Below are positions 18,587 through 30,047 of a stretch of DNA of 38,736 bases, in pieces (the first letter of the stretch is position 1; each line of letters begins with the position of its first letter). The notes beneath the pieces are model-generated. The model saw only the letters and a list, made by a program, of their open reading frames with translations. It was not told the origin of the DNA and did no database searches. A program made the translations under genes and the position numbers. The stretch comes from Emmonsiellopsis sp. PD_33 (Eukaryota; Ascomycota; Eurotiomycetes; Onygenales; Ajellomycetaceae): positions 1-38,736 of the forward strand of contig JANTQF010000335.1 in NCBI GenBank assembly GCA_032988165.1. The letters are read 5' to 3'.

Positions 18587-20250
18587 ATAATAGCAGGTAG
18601 TTATGTGTGGATTTTCCGTCAGCGGGAATTCTGAGTCATTTTATAATATTTATAAAATATCCCCCCTAGTTAATGGAGTTAACAATTTGTCTCCCGAGCC
18701 GACGAGGTCCGTCCGTTGCTCATTCGTACCTACGTATGTAGGCGGGCGGGTATAAGATGCAAAGGATTAGACCCTGCCTGCATCCACCTTTCCCCGTCTC
18801 ACGGTAAATTCATTTCATACAGATGGGCAGGCATGTTGGTAGCCGAAGCGAACGTTTCTCAACAGCTTTGTTTAAGCCAATATGCTTAAATCCTCTTGCC
18901 GCGGGCGTCAAGCTGTATGTACCCCCTTTTTCGCCACAGGGCACATGCAGAGGCAGGCTGGCTGCAATGCGAGTGCTCTCTCTCTTATCACCAGGATAAG
19001 TGGCTAGTCATCAAAACTATTCCATGCCTATTAAGACACTCGAAACTGTTGAGAGGCTCATTGCTGGTGTTGTCTGTGCGAGGGGGCTTCCTTTCAATGC
19101 AGGGCTTCAACTGATGATGTTGTATCGGATCCCATTTCCATCTGTAAAACTTGCTACCTGCATGGATTCACTCCTGCAAGTTAAAAAAAACATGGCAGAT
19201 GGATAGAATCAAAAAACTTGAATTTCCTAGCCAATCTTCTTTTGAAGGAAGCAGGGAAATCACCTGCATTTTATCCTCATCAAACACGGCAAGTCCATAG
19301 ATGTATGTATGTAAAGAGGGGAGGTCGAGGAGAGGACGATCTTGAAAAAAAAAATAAGAAAATCTTGGTGCTAAACTTCAGGGAGGAAGATAGGCATATA
19401 AAAGCCTAAATTTAGTTAAAGGCTAGGCGGGGAAACGCTGCCGCCTCCATGCACTAGCTATCACTGGGGCCTTGCACTGGGTATTGTCCACCCAGCCCAC
19501 AGCCCATATGCTGTGGAGACGCAGTTACCCGTCCTTACAAGAAAAAGCACTATTTACTTACATACGGTACATACGATTATTACCGAGTTGAAACAGTCTC
19601 GCTTGAATACTTCTGGTGTATCAGATGAAAATCCTGCAGCGAGGTCGTCACCTGTCGATCACACACAGCCTGAAGGCCGTTGGAGAAGGTTCTGTATGGC
19701 TGATCGCGATTGTAGCTAATGCAGTGGGGAAAATAAGATGCAGCAGAAGATTGAAAAAAAGGAAGGGATTTATTAAGAGGGGGGGACAAACGGAAATGTG
19801 TGTGCGCGGGCTGGCTCAGGTTTGGGAATAGTAGGGCGCTTATTTGTGCAAGTATGAAGTGAAACATGCAAAGCATAAGTTAGAGGATATAAAAAAAAGC
19901 TTCTGAAGTAGGGTTTTTTTTAAAGCAAGTAACTAGGTTTCTTTCTTCAAAGAACATGAAACCATAGAGCATTTGAAATGCATTTTTGGCTTTTTAATAA
20001 CCTTAAAAGAGCCCCATGTTGCAGAATCTGTGTCTGTCCTGCAGTTTTCTTTGCTTTTTTCTTTACTATGTTTTCCTCGTGCTATTTATAAGAATCTATC
20101 TCACAGTATCCTGACCTGCCGGCTGGTTATTTGTGGGGAGGGAGATACCACGTATGTAGATGCAGATAGAATGCTTCAAAGAGTCAACGTGTTGAAGATT
20201 TAAAGCAGCCCCTACATCATTTTATATATGTGGAAACACTGAAAAGGAGG

Positions 20251-20292
20251 TACATGTACATGTACGGAGTAGAGGTATGTATGTACATACAT
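20251..20292. repeat. TACATG/GTATGT patch containing a TACGGAGTA copy
   Basis: A 42-bp stretch alternating TACATG, GTATGT and ACATAC units around the exact motif at 20263-20271. It is close to palindromic in composition. Confidence 0.7.
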
Positions 20293-20960
20293 GCCCATCC
20301 ACCAAGCTACGTACTTAGACAATATGTGGGAATTATTCCCGTGCTTCTCAACCAAGAAACGTATCTATATCCTGTCGGCAGTATTGGACATAGCATGTTG
20401 TATACACCGTAGAAAACTGTATGATGACATCTTCCCGACTTCGGAATCAGATACCCATTCCTGTAGATCGGGCTTCTCTTATTTATTCGGCTGTATAATA
20501 ATAATGGGTCCCTTTTCCTTTCCCCATAAAATATCTTTTTTAGCCTAACGGAGAATTGGAGCATCTCTGAGATGTTTGCCAGATGGCAGAACGCGGAAAT
20601 ATCATCCACTTTAAATGGTGTAAGAGAAGAGAAAAATGATGAAAGAAGACTTATATATCCATATTATTCACCCTTCTCCCATCCTTAATATCATATCTAT
20701 TAATAATAATTCATTTGCTATAGTTACTCTCCTCCTCCCCCTCCTCCCCCTCCTCCTTCTCATAACTATCAACAGAGACCTGTCTGTCAGATACATCACC
20801 CTGCTGCTTAGCGCTTGCAAGCCCGATAAGTGATCAGCGCTGGAGTGTGATTTTCAAATCAGGCGGTTTTTTTAAGGTTCCCTTTTTTCTTTCTTACGGG
20901 TTAGTTAAAGCCCCCCCTCCCCACAATCGCACGAAAACGCCGCCGTACATAAACAATACA

Positions 20961-20969
20961 TACTCCGTA
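20961..20969. repeat. TACGGAGTA motif, copy 3 (as TACTCCGTA)
   Basis: Exact reverse-complement copy, preceded by a CATACA context. Confidence 0.8.
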
Positions 20970-21562
20970 GGTGCTTTTGCCCCCCACTAACTACCCCCAA
21001 ACGTCTTTTTCTTTCGTATGATTTTATTACTGAGTGCCTCTTCCTCTTTTCATAAAACAAAAATGCGCTCTGCTGGAAAACAAAGAAGGAAAGTTATTAT
21101 CAGAAAGAAGCCTGTAAATGGCGTTGTTATTTAGGCGGACTTGTTGTAAGATGAACTGTAATTTTTGCAAAATGATACATACTCCATACTGTTAACTAGT
21201 TTTAGGAAATACAGCCTATTAACCTTAACCAATGAAATTAAACTCTCATCAGCTGTACTCTATATGGTAAGATAAAACGGAGATCCATACCATTTTCTGT
21301 GGAGCTTTTGTTGTATTCTGGGTATCTGTATTTCAATGATTAGCAGCAGTTAAAAAAAACCAACAATCATACAAAAGTCCTCCATACTAAATTCGTCGTT
21401 TAGGCCAATTGCCATTTCATCGTCTGCAAGACTGCGTGAGAGGGAGGGAGGGGCAAGATGGTTGGAATTTTATGACATGGCGATAAGTCCAATCAGACAG
21501 GCTGATATGGGGAGATGGGGGTTTTGCAAAGGACACTTTACTCTCTTAACATTCAATTTAAT

Positions 21563-21571
21563 TACGGAGTA
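21563..21571. repeat. TACGGAGTA motif, copy 4
   Basis: Exact forward copy, followed by CTGCC. Confidence 0.8.
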
Positions 21572-23283
21572 CTGCCATCAGTCCTAGTTTCCTTCTGAGG
21601 CATAATGTCCTCCTGATGATTCCATCTGTCTGTCCTTGGGTTTCCGGCCGGGCAGCAAACAAATCATCATCATATGGAGATTATTTCTTACCTGCCCAGT
21701 GCAGTGGGGAGTACTTTTATCAGCAATAAAATACACCCCATACAACAAGAACATTCAAAAAAAGACCCGGACTTAAAATGCTAACTAGCTTAAGTTAGGT
21801 CCTAGAAATGGTTTCTGCAACTTTGGCCAATCCCATCTGATCAGAGATTGGCTGTATGTAACCATGGGAAGAGAAGAGGAGGGAGGTAACAGCCCATTCA
21901 TAAACCGAAGCAGCTAGAAGTGCAAGAGAAAGAAAGAAAGAAAGGAGAAGCGCAAGGATTTTTCTCTTCTATTTGATGGCCCCCTCCCCTGCCCTGTTAC
22001 CGTCTCCCTGTTTCTATATACTGGAGTGAAAGGGAAGAAAGTTAACCAGGCTGCCTCCCTGGATAAAACTTCCGTTTCCTTTTTTCGCTTCGTTGGATTT
22101 CTTGGGATGGTTCTCTGTCCATGGCATGGGATTGCGCTACTGCCGAGCTAAAATAAAACTAACTAAAAATCGTGAGCCCATGTCTGGCATGCCATCAACG
22201 GCGAAAGGAATCGGGGCCGGGGTGCGGTGGTGGGGGGTTATGACGGTCGTCGGTATGTATAAAATCGTATTTTTTTGTGGGGGCAATATTGAACAGAGAG
22301 AGAGAATTATTAATTAGTAACGGTATTTTTTTTGGGGCTAATAAAACAATCTTTCTTGCTTCTGTCGTCAATGTATGTAGTTACTTAAATAACTTGGGCC
22401 CCAATCCGCCAGCATGTTGGGTAGCAAGCACAGTTTTTTGCTTACGGAGGGGGATAGCCTTATGATATGTAAAACTAAAATATGTGCCGGCTGTTTCTCC
22501 ACTGCACGGGATTGAGTGGTTTTTTGGCGCGGAGAGGCGTTCGGAACGGGTTGCTTGGGACTAATAAGCCAAATGCAAGGAGCCAGGAACCGGCAGATAA
22601 TAACTTGAATATATGCATACAGAGTACGCATATCTCTACTAACGTGAGAAAAAAAAAGAACACTCCATCTCCTGAAGCGTGACATTAATCGTTTCCCTTT
22701 TACTAGGAATCAAGCTTTACCAATCACCTACGGCCCCCTCCCCCACCCCCTCCCCCCCCAGCGAAGCAAGCAAGCAGGCATTAAAATCCCGCCCCTTGAA
22801 CAATAACAGGCTATGTATGCGATTGGCTGCTTGCCAATATTAACCGCAGCAACCCACGTGTCATTATGAAATATGAAAAAAGAGGCAACGGAAGCGTCAT
22901 ATGTCATGTGGATATATAGATAGGCTATGGCTAGATATGCAGTAAAAAAACAGCTTCTTCCTTACATGCCATGCCCTATGAAAAATTGATGAAGATAGAA
23001 GTGTTGGAAAGGAAAGGAGGATTACCTAAGCTGGCTTTGCTCTTTGGCGAATTGAAAGAATACTGTGTAGTTACATATAGAGATCTAACTTTCTGACAGG
23101 ATGAAATGGCCTCTCTTTGCCTTCTCATCACTATAGATACATGAAAGCTTTTCGCCCCCAGGGCCGTTTGCAAGGGGATCTGAAGCATCTATATACATAT
23201 GTTATAGTTCCACTTCACCCTCCATGTCATTATTAACTACTCTCCTATCCCCCTTTCATCATTCCATTACTGGTGGAGCAGAG

Positions 23284-23292
23284 TACGGAGTA
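23284..23292. repeat. TACGGAGTA motif, copy 5
   Basis: Exact forward copy, followed by GATTTCAC. It is flanked on the left by GAG. Confidence 0.8.
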
Positions 23293-24305
23293 GATTTCAC
23301 AGACCCAACACATGACCGCCATGGAGAAAGAAGGGATCATCAACACATATGAAAAAAAAAACCCAATACACGTACTGTACACGCAATACAACATATATAC
23401 CACCATATGGTACAATACAGTACAGTACGCCGTCGCCAAGCGTATTGATCTACCACAATTGGACCAACCATGGATCTCCATTCTTTTGCAGGCCCATGAC
23501 CTGCAAAAGATCCCATCGCATCTTGCATCATGGAGTGTACACTGGACAAGACAGGCTTCATCGTGATAATTTCTTATTCCAGTCGGAGTTGAGCCAACAA
23601 GCTTATCCCGGCCCCCATGGCTTCCTTCTGGAATGTGCTAGTTGTGCTTTAAAAGCGCTTATTATTTTATTTAATTTTACTGCGCCTGAAAACCTAAGGG
23701 AAAGAGAAAGAAAATGCGAACCCCTTGTTATCATGGGTGGGGGGAAGGGGGGAAGAACCATTCTCAAATACTTCTTTTCCGTTTGGTGGCCCTCGAAACT
23801 CTCTCCTTTTTTATTTTTCGGGGGACATGGTAGCTGTGCGAGGGGAAAGGAGGATTCTGGCACCCATTATCCATACCTCGGGGGAAGCGATGGGTGGCAT
23901 GCGTACCTAGAGGCTAACTCTAACTTGACCATATGTGAAGGCGTTATTTTATTCACCCCACCGCAACAGCGAAGTTGAAAGCCCCCAACCCGCCAACAAA
24001 CAAAGTGGGTATCTCGCACTCTCGTCGCAGCGAACCAGCTTGCAGGCCCACGTCCCGGTGGATTTGCGTAATGATGACGAGATTTGCAGTTTACCCTGGC
24101 GCGGAGTGGGGAACCGGCCAGCGTACAGCCAATACAGCCAGTACGGGTGGACACGGCGGTACCGTACGCATACAGACCGACGATACGGCGTGGCCTGCCA
24201 GCCCAAGCCAACATCCCCATTCCCGACCGCTTTGCCAACCACCCGCTCCACCGCCGGGAGAAACCTCTGTCCTCGCCCACCGCAGCGAGAGACACAGACG
24301 GATCA

Positions 24306-24352
24306 GTGACAGTGACAGAGAGTGACAGTGACCGAGACTGAGACTGAGACTG
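24306..24352. repeat. GTGACA / GAGACT hexamer repeat
   Basis: Imperfect tandem hexamers (AGTGAC, then GAGACT three times) in the region expected to be the SCOC promoter or leader, about 550 bp before its ATG. Confidence 0.75.
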
Positions 24353-24359
24353 CAGGCTC

Positions 24360-24898
24360 ACAGACAGACACCGTCGGACTGACTGCCGCTGACTTCGCTC
24401 GCCCTGACTGGCCGCCCCAGAGCCGCCGCCTCAACGTCCCCTTCGTCGACCCTCCCGACTCCGCTCGCTCGCTGAGCATCACGCCTCCAGCGGTGATCGA
24501 CCGGTTCACTACCCAACTGCCCATCCTCCCGTCTCCGTCCCCTTCTCTTCTTCACCTCTTCTCTTCGCTTCGCTTCGTTCCTGTTCATCTTTCCTCGTCC
24601 ACCCCCGGCCATCTCCTCGCCACGCCTCCCGTCCTCGTCTCTCGACCACCCTCGTTCTCGCTCTCGCTTCTGACTCCTTCTTTTCGACTCGGCCGACCTG
24701 CCGTGGGCTGGCTTGCACCTTGCCTCCCCATCGCTCCTGACACCTCCCGCTAGTGTGGGCGATCTCCTCTCGCTTTCGTGCTCCTGCTCGCCCGACGTCT
24801 CCGTCTCCGTGGCCGTAGCTGCTGTCTGTGGCCGTTGAGTGGTGTTGTGTTTTTTCTTTTCTGTTCTTGGGGATACATCGGCTTGGGAGAACCACAGA
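24360..24898 (+). promoter_or_regulatory. Pyrimidine-rich probable 5' leader of the SCOC gene
   Basis: More than 500 bp dominated by C and T with many TCTC, CTCG and TTCG words, leading directly to the ATG at 24899. This is typical of fungal core promoters and long leaders. A long open frame lies in it (24322-24753) but begins at GTG and has an unstructured Pro/Ser composition, so I read it as a composition effect. Confidence 0.5.
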
Positions 24899-25531
24899 AT
24901 GGCTGTTGGAACTGGTTCGAACAACAGATCAGACCCAGTGCCGGCGATGCCATCTCCCAACGAGAACAGTAACAGCGTGCATGCCTCGTCTCTTTCCTCG
25001 TCCTCGTCTTCGATATCGGACAACGAACACGACCGGAAGTCCAGAGCTGACCGGCCCCGCCTGGCCAGCCGGAAACCCAGTGCCTCCATCCTGGTCCCCC
25101 GCGACCACCCAGAGATCGAGATTGAGGAGGAGGAATTCCCGCCTGATGACGCTCGCGCAATGAGCCCGCGAAGAAACTCTGCGGATGTTGAAAAGCTCAG
25201 CAGAGAAGCGCGAGAGGCTCTTCAAAAGTAAGCCCTTTTGTTATGATATTGTTGTCCGCTGTCGCTATGTCGCTGCTGCTGCTCATACCTTCATACCGCC
25301 CTCTTTTCCATGTCTCATTACTAACTGTCCCTTAGACAAGCAAACACCTTGCAGTCATCGCTGCAGGCCCTTGCAGAGCGCATTGACGAGGTCAAGTCTG
25401 ATCACGACAAACTCGAAACCGAGAATAAGTTTTTACAAGATTATATTGGTGGTCTGACACGGACCATGTCCGCTAAAACGGATGTCACATCCACGAGCGG
25501 TGTTGGGAAAGGAAAAAGGGCTCAAAAGTGA
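24899..25531 (+). CDS. Short coiled-coil (SCOC) domain protein
   Basis: SCOC-family proteins are small coiled-coil adaptors; the mammalian member binds Arl GTPases at the Golgi and takes part in autophagy regulation. Exons 24899-25227 and 25336-25531 join in phase 2 (donor GTAAGC, acceptor CTTAG), giving 174 residues. The first ~105 residues are disordered and Ser-rich (SSLSSSSSSISDNEHD), then acidic (EIEIEEEEFPPDD). The C-terminal domain begins near residue 95 (DVEKLSREAREALQKQ) and continues LQALAERIDEVKSDHDKLE and ENKFLQDYIGGL, the heptad pattern and LxxYI ending of SCOC proteins. A basic tail (GKGKRAQK) closes it. The frame is open upstream of 24899 only from a GTG, so this ATG is preferred. 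Confidence 0.85.
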
Positions 25532-26986
25532 TCGGGGGAATGCAAGAAAAGGACGACGGGTTGAAATACACTTGGGTGTCCTCTCTTGTACCCCTCCCCA
25601 CGCATGACCTCTCCCTATCGTCGAAACCCCCTCCAAAACGACAAGGGTAGAGGACATCAACTCCACGAACATCTCCGATCCATTCATGACATCGTTACGC
25701 ATTACGACCTTCGATCAGCAGCGTTAGCATAGCCTTTATTATCGCCTATAATTCACCTCTAATCTTCTTAATGCCATGGAGCGCAATACTCCGAAACAAC
25801 CTCGCGAGTCGACAGCAATCCATTACCTTTTTTATTCACTTCTCGATCGACGTGTACTCATCGTTCTGGAGCGACTATAAACGAGCTTAATTTACCTTGT
25901 TAACTCGCCCTCGATCAAAGATACCCCGTCAGTTTTAGACATCTAGCAAGTTTCCTTGCTTTTTACACCTTTTTCATCGCTTCCAATCTGTCGTTTTTGG
26001 GCGCTGCAAAAAAGCCGGAACAGGGGTCACCCGCATCATCCCTTGCGGCGGTGGCAAGCTTAGCTATGAGCATGTGACATGGTTGTGGCACGAACAGACA
26101 GGCCCCGGAAATATCCGTAGCATTTCCTTGTCGCTCTCCTTGCTCCTGGTTTATTCTCCGTCTTCTCTCCGGCGAACAACTCTCTACCTAAACCGACCAT
26201 GACGTACCTACCCACCCGGGTGTCAGCTGACGCTTTACCACGAATAAGCGCCCGTCTCTCTCAAATTATCTTACAACTCCCTATCCTCGCCAGTAGAAGA
26301 CGGATATTGATTTGCATCCATCACCCATATACATACTGTCAACCTCAGCTGAGACTGAGACAGCACGACATTTTACCATTCTCTATGCTTTCCGTCCCCT
26401 GCTGAATACGGAGTGCGAAACCCTTTACCCTCGCCAAAACCTAATCTTCTCCTCCGCCTTGTATGATTCTATTTTTTAAACTTATTTTGCGCAGCATTTT
26501 ACAGACTTTGTCATCTTCTCATGCTTTTTTTTCTTCTCTCGACTGTTCCTCGCTTTCAAGCAAAGGCGTTGATTTTGAATCCTTCGTCTTTTCTTTTCTT
26601 TTTGCCTGCGTGACTTTTTTTATTCATTTTCCAGATATGCTACATATCCATGTCAGAGAACCGCAGGCGTGGTGGATGGAGTTGTTTTGAAGGGTTTGGT
26701 GAGATCGTTACTCTTCCTTTTCTTATTTTCTTTTTATATGCAATATTGAATTAGTGGGGGTTTCTCGCATATGGCGGTGCCTCTAGACACCAAAAAAAAT
26801 CGAACTATACTCATTCACAATTCTTCGGGTTCGCATTGGGGGTTGGGGAAAGAAAGTTTTTCCCTTCAGCTTCATTCATCATTTCTTCATATCGCTTTTT
26901 TCTTTTTCTTTCAAAGTCACCTCTTCGCCCATTCCTTGTTGCTTTTCCATTTCCATCTTCATCTCTAGGGAGAAACAAAGTTCAGT

Positions 26987-27042
26987 GATTATCATTATCA
27001 TTATCATTTATCATTCTATATCTATCCATCTATCTATCTATC
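26987..27042. repeat. ATTATC and CTAT(C) microsatellite
   Basis: Three ATTATC-type units followed by TATC/CATC tetranucleotides. Likely length-variable. Confidence 0.8.
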
Positions 27043-27210
27043 CACCCCTCTCCCCTTTTTATATATGATAGGGGAGGGAGGGCGAAGGAGTGAGTGGTTT
27101 GGTTGAGGGGAATTATTAGAAAAAACCACCCAAAGCGCAATGCAATGCAGCCATAATAACTTGTTTTGATCTGATATATCCTCTTTCTTTTGGTGCCTTT
27201 TGGGCCTTCA

Positions 27211-27240
27211 TACCTACCTACCTACCTAACCTAGTACCTA
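27211..27240. repeat. TACC tetranucleotide repeat
   Basis: Four TACC units, then a degenerate AACCTAGTACCTA. A GTAGGTAGGTATG patch with the opposite orientation lies 180 bp downstream. Confidence 0.75.
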
Positions 27241-27883
27241 CATGTAATTGTAATGTAAAACCGTCCGGCAGGGCAGGGCTGAGCTGATCGAACGGGTTTC
27301 GGGATTTGGGTGATTTGACTAGTAGTAGTAATGTAAGATAATTATTATTAGTGGTGTAGTTATGTGTGTATGTATGTATCGGCCGTAGGGTATTTATTGG
27401 TTTAGTAAGGTAGATAGTAGGTAGGTATGTGACTAGATTGTCTGGTTGCTTATTTTCCGGTGTAGGTATGAATTCTATGGATGACTTAAAATTACTTGTT
27501 AGTGGGTTCTCAGATGAGATGCATTAAGTGATGATGGGGTGATGGTGGGGTTAGCTGGTAGTTTTTAGAGAAAGGTTAAGGTGTTCTTTTTATTCTTTTC
27601 TTTCTTTTAAGCTTGTAGTTATATATGATGTAAACTCATCAGCTGCTGAAATTATATTGAGGCCATTTTTATACTTTTTCTTTTTTTTTTCCCTGGGAAA
27701 AGCATCATCCCCTTGTCGGATGGATGGATAGCCCTGGCGCATGGACTGCATCATGTGATATCCATCCACACGAGTAAAGCAAGCAAGCTCCTCCAATGTC
27801 ACTCACTTATCCCATCCCTACTAAAGCACCATAACTCATTACATCCTGCCTCAGGTCAATCACTGACCATTAGAACAGACCTC

Positions 27884-28425
27884 ATGAAGTAAGTCGTTGC
27901 AATCACCAGTTCCTAACCCTCTCACTGACATAAACCAGCTACCTACTAATAAACTGGCGCCGCAAAAAGCCTCTGTATCGCCACACTGCCTTTGTCTGGA
28001 CGCCAGTTGACGCCCAGCAAGGCCTCCAGCCGCAGATGTTCTACTTGCCCGAGGAGGGTCGTGTCCAAGGCGGCACGCTCAATCGCGGATGGCGCGGACA
28101 TACTGACCGTTTTATTGTTGAGGCAAAGTTGCTAGTATGCAGTAACAAATACATTGGGTTTACGGAATTCGGGGATCTTCTCGAGAAAGCCTTGGTTGAT
28201 TTCCGCGAGAACGAGAATGAGAAGCAGGGGGTGGATTTGAAGATGTCGCGGCATGAGTATGCCAGTCAACGGATCAGGGAGTTTAATCATATTTCTGTTG
28301 AAGGAGATTATTCGGCAAAGGATGTGGCGCGTCGGGAGGTAGAGATTTATATGGTTATTAAGGAGAACAGTTATCCCGATAGGTCATACCCACCTGATTT
28401 TATTGGTGGCTGTGAGTCACAATAA
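27884..28425 (+). CDS. Hypothetical protein, two exons, 163 aa
   Basis: The long open frame starts at an internal Met at 28036, but codon-like sequence continues upstream (NWRRKKPLYRHTAFVWTPV). A model that captures it has a 5-base coding exon, ATGAA at 27884-27888, then a 50-bp intron (27889-27938; donor GTAAGT, acceptor CCAG, possible branch CTAAC). Exon 2 is 27939-28425. The protein continues FYLPEEGRVQGGTLNRGW and HTDRFIVEAKLLV, then a helical, charged C-terminal half (ENEKQGVDLKMSRHEY, VARREVEIYMVIKENSY). I recognise no family. It has no signal peptide or membrane segment. A second strong donor (GTGAGT) overlaps the stop region, but splicing there also terminates at once. The start could instead be 28036 (129 residues) or lie further upstream. 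Confidence 0.5.
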
Positions 28426-28726
28426 GCAGAATATCCTACGTGATTTTTGGTTGGATGTTTACAGAGGTTAGATGACCTGCCTGAAGAGTAAAAGGGGTTA
28501 AAATGCTATATGTATGATGTTTATTTGTTTCCCCTTTATTACTATAGCTGGCTTACTATTTTGCTACGCTCCATATGTCCTGCTCTCAGAGCAATTGGCT
28601 TTGGAAGATCTCATGACCGGTTGTGGCAGTCTAGTCAAGCTGGTGTCTACTAATAATAATAATACCATTTATTAGATAAATTATTCTTACACACCCTCCC
28701 CCATCTCCCTTAACCTTCATTTCTCG
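28426..28726. other. Short intergenic stretch
   Basis: About 300 bp with a TAA/AAT microsatellite near 28651-28664. Nothing else was identified. Confidence 0.45.
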
Positions 28727-29030
28727 AATTCTTCCCCATTGGGATGCAAATTGTATATCTATGATAATGTGTATATCTGGACAGTTCCTTACTTGTATTC
28801 CCTTCCATTGGAAAGTAAATTGTAAGCAGTGACTTATATAGTTCCTTGCTTGAATTTTCCCCTATAAGAATGTGAATTTATAACTTCACATTAATCTGTA
28901 AACCCAGATAGCTAATCGCTTTAATTCTCTTCCCCTAGAAGATGAATTGTAAACAGTGATCTGTATACTCCATTACCTGAGCCCTTCATTAATGGGATGT
29001 GAATGATAAATCCGCACTGACCGTCTAGTT
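28727..29030. repeat. Degenerate tandem repeat, about five copies
   Basis: Five segments begin near 28727, 28797, 28853, 28923 and 28980. Each has a CTTCCCC/TTCCCTT-like start, a GGGATG or GAATG core, AAATTGTA or similar, then GTGATCTGTATA-like and CCTTGCTTGA-like parts. Spacing alternates roughly 70 and 57 bp. Copies are only ~60-70% alike by eye. Confidence 0.55.
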
Positions 29031-30047
29031 GCTACTAACCACTCTTTTCCCACGCTTAAATACGGGCTGTTTTCCTTTCTTCTCTCACATCCTCCCCAAC
29101 ATCGACAGTCTTCTTATATTCATATCAAAACTTGACGACCATTCAGACTTGTTTAATCTCCTTTGCGCCCAAAGTAAGCAGTCTTGCTCCCTACCTCACC
29201 CACATCCTTCCCAAGAGAGGATTATATCAAGTTGACAACTATCAGCAAAGCCCTTTCCGACTCGCCCAATCTCCTACAATGACCTCAAGAACGCCATGCC
29301 TTGTCACATTCAACCAGTGACGCTGCCCAGAATCGACCTTGCACTAGCCATCGCTTCAAGACAGATGCTGAGTACTACCGATCTGCCTTCAACAGACTCA
29401 AGTGGATCGGTGACCTATGTGGCCCTTCATTCTGTGCCGCCAGTGGTCCCCATTCATTCTCCGTGCTTTTTTGAAAGGAATTTAAAATGAAATCAGGAGA
29501 TTCGGCATATAAAATCATCAAGTTCATCATGGGCTCCTTTTTCAGGGGCTGTACTAACAGCAGTTTTTTCTTTTCACGGATAGATATGATGATATAGCCA
29601 TATCAATATTCTGTTTACGAAATAGGTCTAACATTCAAGAAAGCTTTAGAAGACTGAAGCCACAGTAGCTGACAGGGCAATCTCTATACTGCTGATATAC
29701 TACCCTAGCCACTTGTTGACACCAAAATTACCCCATTCAGTCAAACTTCACGCGCACCAGGTGATGGGTAGTACTCTTTATGTCTCTCTACCTCTGTTGC
29801 AATTTCTCTCTCTGTGTTTCCTAATACTATTATTTCTCCTGTTTCTATCTTCCATCCTTCTTAAGGCCAACAATGGTTCCCTCCCCCATGAACGTCTCCT
29901 ACCATTTCCTTCCCAGTGCTGCTGTTGATGTTGTTATAAATTCCCTTCTCCCATCCCAATTTCTTATTTTTTCCTTTCTCTCCTTGCCGGTTGGTACTGT
30001 GAAAAGGCAAGTAAAAGCTCTCTGTCTTCCCTGAGCCCTTTTTCTAA
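29031..30047. other. Region with short, conflicting open frames
   Basis: About 1 kb. Around 29220-29490 all three forward frames look partly protein-like (for example HRFKTDAEYYRSAFNRLKWI), broken by stops. I could not choose one. It may be the 5' continuation of the decayed coding sequence that follows. Confidence 0.3.

Larger units (their letters stand above)
14926..24898. other. Ten-kilobase gene desert
   Basis: Nearly 10 kb without a gene I can support. Short frames exist on both strands, several beginning at TTG or GTG rather than ATG, and none shows a domain, good splice context or conserved-looking composition. It contains many T-, A- and C-runs, five exact copies of TACGGAGTA or its complement, a TACATG/GTATGT-rich patch (20251-20292) and a hairpin (18562-18586). 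The right end (about 24300-24898) is pyrimidine-rich and is probably the leader of the SCOC gene. Unannotated noncoding transcripts could lie here; sequence alone cannot tell. Confidence 0.6.
25532..27883. other. Intergenic region, pyrimidine-rich with microsatellites
   Basis: About 2.35 kb. It holds T-rich stretches (26470-26960), ATTATC/TATC repeats (26987-27042), TACC units (27211-27240) and GTAT/GTAG patches to 27430. A near-match TACGGAGTG lies at 26407. No frame above 75 codons and no family motif were seen. Confidence 0.5.

Noticed and set aside
23349..23978. 209-codon ATG frame in the desert
   Set aside because: No domain, no splice context, irregular composition, and overlapping frames on the other strand.
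24322..24753. 143-codon frame upstream of SCOC
   Set aside because: It begins with GTG and has Pro/Ser/Leu low complexity, as expected from a pyrimidine-rich leader.
24358..25089. 243-codon antisense frame over the SCOC gene
   Set aside because: It is Arg/Glu-rich, as expected opposite a pyrimidine-rich leader, and overlaps the conserved gene.
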